From: Desulfarculus sp.
Lineage (GTDB): Bacteria > Desulfobacterota > Desulfarculia > Desulfarculales > Desulfarculaceae
Direction of reading: 5' to 3'
DNA length: 51,392 bases
Assembly (NCBI GenBank): GCA_016218705.1
Contig: JACRDC010000095.1
Coordinates: 1-51,392 of the forward strand
Shown here: piece after piece, positions 49,028-51,392 of the stretch
Layout of the letters: every line of letters begins with the position of its first letter
Numbering within the stretch: the stretch's first letter is position 1
Made by a program: the position numbers and the translations under genes
Notes under the pieces: generated by a model
What the model saw: the letters and a program-made list of their open reading frames with translations, nothing else
What the model was told of the DNA's origin: nothing
The model's database searches: none

Positions 49028-49954
49028 TTGAGCATGCCGGCCATAGAACGCGTACTATTCGTGGGCAGCAAAGACCGTGGCCTGCGCTGCCTGCAAACCC
49101 TGCTAAGACTGGAGCCTGCCTCGGTGTGCGGCATTGTCACCATTGACGACCGCGCTGACGGCCGCAGCGCCCTGGAGGGGTATCAGGAGTTGGCCCAGAC
49201 CCATGGGCTGCCACTGGTGGTAGCCGGCAACCGCCGCCATTCCGAGGAGGCCATACGTTCCTTGGCTCCCCAGCTTTGCCTGGTGGACGGCTGGTACTGG
49301 CTCTTGGGACGTGAACTGCTGGCCGCGGTGCCGCACGGTTTCATAGGTATTCATCCTTCGCTGTTGCCTCGCTACCGGGGGGCGGCACCCCTGGTCTGGA
49401 GCATCATCAACGGCGACCGAGAAACAGGGGTGTCCTTTTTCACCCTGGCCGAGGCCATGGACGAGGGAGACATCTGGGCGCAGGAAACCGTGACCGTGGC
49501 GGAGGACGACTTTATCGCCGACGTATTGGCCAAGTTGGACGAAAAGATATTCCTGGTGCTGGAGCGCGACTACCGGCGCATCCTGAGCGGGGAGTTGCGC
49601 CCCCGGCCCCAGGCCGCTGAGGGCGTCTCCTACGCCGCTCCAAGAGTGCCCCAGGACGGCCTGGTTGACTGGACCCTCCCCCGGGATTACCTGTACAACT
49701 TCGTGCGCGCGCAATCCCACCCTTATCCGGGGGCGTTCAGCCACTACCACGGGCAGCAGTTGACCATATGGCGCTGCCGCAAGGATCAGGTGCCCTATTA
49801 CGGGCGACCCGGGCACGTGGCCCGACGCCTGGCCGATGGCGTGCAGGTAATCTGCGGCGACAATCGCGCGCTGGTTCTGCAGGTGGTAAGTTTGGGGCAA
49901 GGGCCGCCAGTGGCGGCCGGCGAGGTGTTGACCAAGGTGGGAGAGCGCCTGTAG
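49028..49954 (+). CDS. Sugar N-formyltransferase (ArnA/Fmt-type)
   Basis: The 308-residue protein has the formyltransferase core: GIHPSLLPRYRGAAPLVWSI (catalytic His), VSFFTLAEAMDEGDIWAQE (catalytic Asp) and LYNFVRAQSHPYPGAF. The motif RAxxxPYPGA is shared with ArnA and amino-sugar N-formyltransferases more than with tRNA formyltransferase. It would move formyl from 10-formyl-THF to a 4-amino sugar made by the preceding aminotransferase. TTG 49028 has GAAGAGGA at a good distance; ATG 49034 is an alternative. Confidence 0.9.
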   Translation: MSMPAIERVLFVGSKDRGLRCLQTLLRLEPASVCGIVTIDDRADGRSALEGYQELAQTHGLPLVVAGNRRHSEEAIRSLAPQLCLVDGWYWLLGRELLAAVPHGFIGIHPSLLPRYRGAAPLVWSIINGDRETGVSFFTLAEAMDEGDIWAQETVTVAEDDFIADVLAKLDEKIFLVLERDYRRILSGELRPRPQAAEGVSYAAPRVPQDGLVDWTLPRDYLYNFVRAQSHPYPGAFSHYHGQQLTIWRCRKDQVPYYGRPGHVARRLADGVQVICGDNRALVLQVVSLGQGPPVAAGEVLTKVGERL

Positions 49955-50055
49955 CCCATGCCAGGGCGGCCAGGCTGAAAAAGCCTGGGGCATATAGAAT
50001 CATCTTTCAGGGTGCGCCCGGTCCGCGGCGCCCCGTTGCGTCCGAGGTCGTCTGC

Positions 50056-51210
50056 ATGGCTTACCACATATGCTCCCGCTGCATAATCGATTCCTCGGTG
50101 CCCGGCGCCAAATTCGACGCCCAGGGCCAATGCTCCTATTGCCGCCTGCATGATCTCCTGGAACGCGAGTACCCTCTGACCCCGGTAGGCGAGGCCAAGC
50201 TGGGCCGCCTGGTGGAGAGCATCAAGGCCGCCGGCCAGGGCAAGCAATACGACTGCGTGGCCGGCATCAGCGGCGGCCGCGACAGCACTTTCACCCTCTA
50301 CACCCTGGTCAAGCGCTTCGGTCTCAGGCCCTTGGCCGTGCATTTCAACAATGGCTTCGGCAATCCCACGGCCGGCGAGAACATGATTAAGGCCACCAGC
50401 CGCCTGGGGGTGGAGCTGCGCACCATCACCAGCGACTGGCGCGAATCCAAGGACCTACGGCTGGCCTTCCTGCGGGCCTCCACCCCCGACCTGGAGCAGG
50501 GCACGGACGTGGGCATCGCCACCTCCCTCTACGGCGTGGCCGCCAAGGAGGGCCTGCGCTACGTGCTGCTGGGCCAGTCCTTCCGCACCGAGGGCGTGGC
50601 GCCCCTGGAATGGAACTACCTGGATGGCCTGTACCTCAAGAACGTGCACCGCCAATTCGGCAAGGTGAGCCTGCGCCCCTGGAGCCCAGGCGATCCCGGC
50701 TTCAACCTGGGGCTCAGGGAGATGTTCTATTACGGCGTGATCCGTCGTATCCAGGTGGTGCCCATTCTCTATTACATCAACTACGTGCGCGCCCAGGTGG
50801 ACGAGCTGCTGGTCCGCGAGCTGGATTGGGTCAACACCGGGGCCCACTATCTTGACGACCTGTACCAGACCTTCTATTCCTATGTAATCAGGGTCAAGTT
50901 CGGCATTGACCGGCGGCGCTACAACTGGGCGGCCCTGGTGCGCTCGGGGCAGATGGACCGGGAAGTGGCCCTGGCCAGGCTTCAGCAGCCCAACCGCATA
51001 GAAGACCCCGACTTGATCCGTCTGTGCATCAAGCGCCTGGGCATCACCCAGGCCGACGTTGACACCTTCCTCAAGCTGCCGCCCAAGACCTTCCGGGACT
51101 ATCCCACCAGCTACCAGTGGATAAGGCGCATGCAGCCCCTGATCTGGCTGGCGGCCAAGCTGCGCCTGATCCCGCACACGGCCTATGCCAAGTACTTCTG
51201 GTGCGCCTGA
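50056..51210 (+). CDS. N-acetyl sugar amidotransferase (WbpG/PseA-like)
   Basis: The 384-residue protein has two N-terminal CxxC knuckles (CSRC at 6-9, CSYC at 26-29) that probably bind zinc, then the ATP-pyrophosphatase motif VAGISGGRDSTFTLYTLVKR (SGGRDS at 72-77) and VLLGQSFRTEGVAPLEW. WbpG/PseA-type enzymes turn an acetamido group into an acetamidino group, using ammonia from HisH/HisF-like partners that are not in this window. ATG 50056 is where homology starts; the frame from 49768 overlaps the formyltransferase gene. Its stop codon is immediately followed by repeat copy C. Confidence 0.9.
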   Translation: MAYHICSRCIIDSSVPGAKFDAQGQCSYCRLHDLLEREYPLTPVGEAKLGRLVESIKAAGQGKQYDCVAGISGGRDSTFTLYTLVKRFGLRPLAVHFNNGFGNPTAGENMIKATSRLGVELRTITSDWRESKDLRLAFLRASTPDLEQGTDVGIATSLYGVAAKEGLRYVLLGQSFRTEGVAPLEWNYLDGLYLKNVHRQFGKVSLRPWSPGDPGFNLGLREMFYYGVIRRIQVVPILYYINYVRAQVDELLVRELDWVNTGAHYLDDLYQTFYSYVIRVKFGIDRRRYNWAALVRSGQMDREVALARLQQPNRIEDPDLIRLCIKRLGITQADVDTFLKLPPKTFRDYPTSYQWIRRMQPLIWLAAKLRLIPHTAYAKYFWCA

Positions 51211-51392
51211 TACCAATATGCAATCAAAGCCATCCCTGGCTTTGATTGCTGATCGGCCGGGCAAAAACGTGGTTTTGCCCGGCCTCCCGGGCGCTTTCGC
51301 GCCCGGCGGGCCATCCACCGGGGTCCCCAAAAAAGCGCGGCTTTTTTGGGGTGGTTCTTGGCCCGCATACCAAGTTGCGATCAAACTACTCG
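51210..51392 (+). repeat. 161-bp-type repeat, copy C (runs off the window)
   Basis: It begins ATACCAA inside the TGA stop of the amidotransferase gene and carries the same hairpins as copies A and B (CAATCAAAGCCAT.., GCCGGGCAAAA.., CGGGCGC.., CCAAGTTGCGATCAAAC..). An extra hairpin, CCCCAAAAAAG/CTTTTTTGGGG, is inserted near 51325-51352. The end is cut by the window edge. Confidence 0.85.

Noticed and set aside
1..51392. CRISPR array
   Set aside because: No series of regularly spaced direct repeats was seen. The repeated elements found are dispersed palindromes.

Overview
The window is GC-rich, densely coded bacterial DNA. The gene content (sigma-54 response regulator, sensor kinase with a lipoprotein partner, B12-type radical SAM proteins, many interspersed repeats) suggests a deltaproteobacterium-like (Desulfobacterota) chromosome. 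That assignment is inference, because no rRNA or other decisive marker is present.

Layout. (1) 0-10.9 kb, housekeeping and catabolic genes: threonine-phosphate decarboxylase (cobD), a sigma-54 response regulator, a zinc-ribbon protein, a MinD-like ATPase, a secreted protein of unknown role, a ChlI/BchI-type chelatase ATPase with a small membrane protein, a strongly structured non-coding stretch (8.13-8.55 kb), guanine deaminase (guaD) behind a candidate sigma-54 promoter, and a monooxygenase-fold membrane protein. (2) 10.98-11.85 kb, a transposon graveyard: the first ~60 codons of a xanthine dehydrogenase FAD subunit are cut off by fragments of three different transposases. (3) 11.86-20.3 kb, a RiPP (ribosomally made, modified peptide) cluster on the minus strand: five tandem nitrile-hydratase-leader (NHLP) precursors, a YcaO cyclodehydratase fusion, a SagB-type dehydrogenase, a SPASM radical SAM enzyme and an unusual RsbW-like/PqqD-like/M50 peptidase fusion. 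The precursors share a near-constant leader but have 8-13-residue hypervariable tails that all end in Tyr, four of them with Cys. (4) 20.44-21.70 kb, an apparently intact 1256-bp IS3-type element, followed by tRNA-Thr(CGU). (5) 22.1-25.9 kb, a lipoprotein substrate-binding protein and a hybrid histidine kinase. (6) 26.4-31.2 kb, pheS and pheT separated by a small membrane-protein gene, then tRNA-Leu(UAA). (7) 31.8-51.2 kb, two divergent operons for a surface glycan or glycosylated metabolite. The leftward operon has two radical SAM proteins, a GT-C-like membrane protein, and an FkbH / acyl carrier protein / AAC(3)-like / VOC / methyltransferase set. The rightward operon has a GT-C-like membrane protein, a sugar oxidoreductase, an acetyltransferase, two DegT-type aminotransferases, an epimerase, an N-formyltransferase and a WbpG-like amidotransferase.

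A 161-bp, five-hairpin repeat with ends ATACCAA/TTGGTAT occurs at 26.4, 31.6 and 51.2 kb. It brackets the pheST block and the glycan block.

The most novel candidate is the RiPP cluster. YcaO plus SagB should turn Cys/Ser/Thr in the tails into azoles. The radical SAM enzyme adds a second chemistry, possibly on the invariant C-terminal Tyr. The fusion peptidase may bind the leader through its PqqD-like part and process it. No exporter is encoded nearby. The glycan locus appears to make amino sugars bearing formyl, acetyl or amidino groups, and perhaps an FkbH-derived three-carbon acyl group delivered by the carrier protein.
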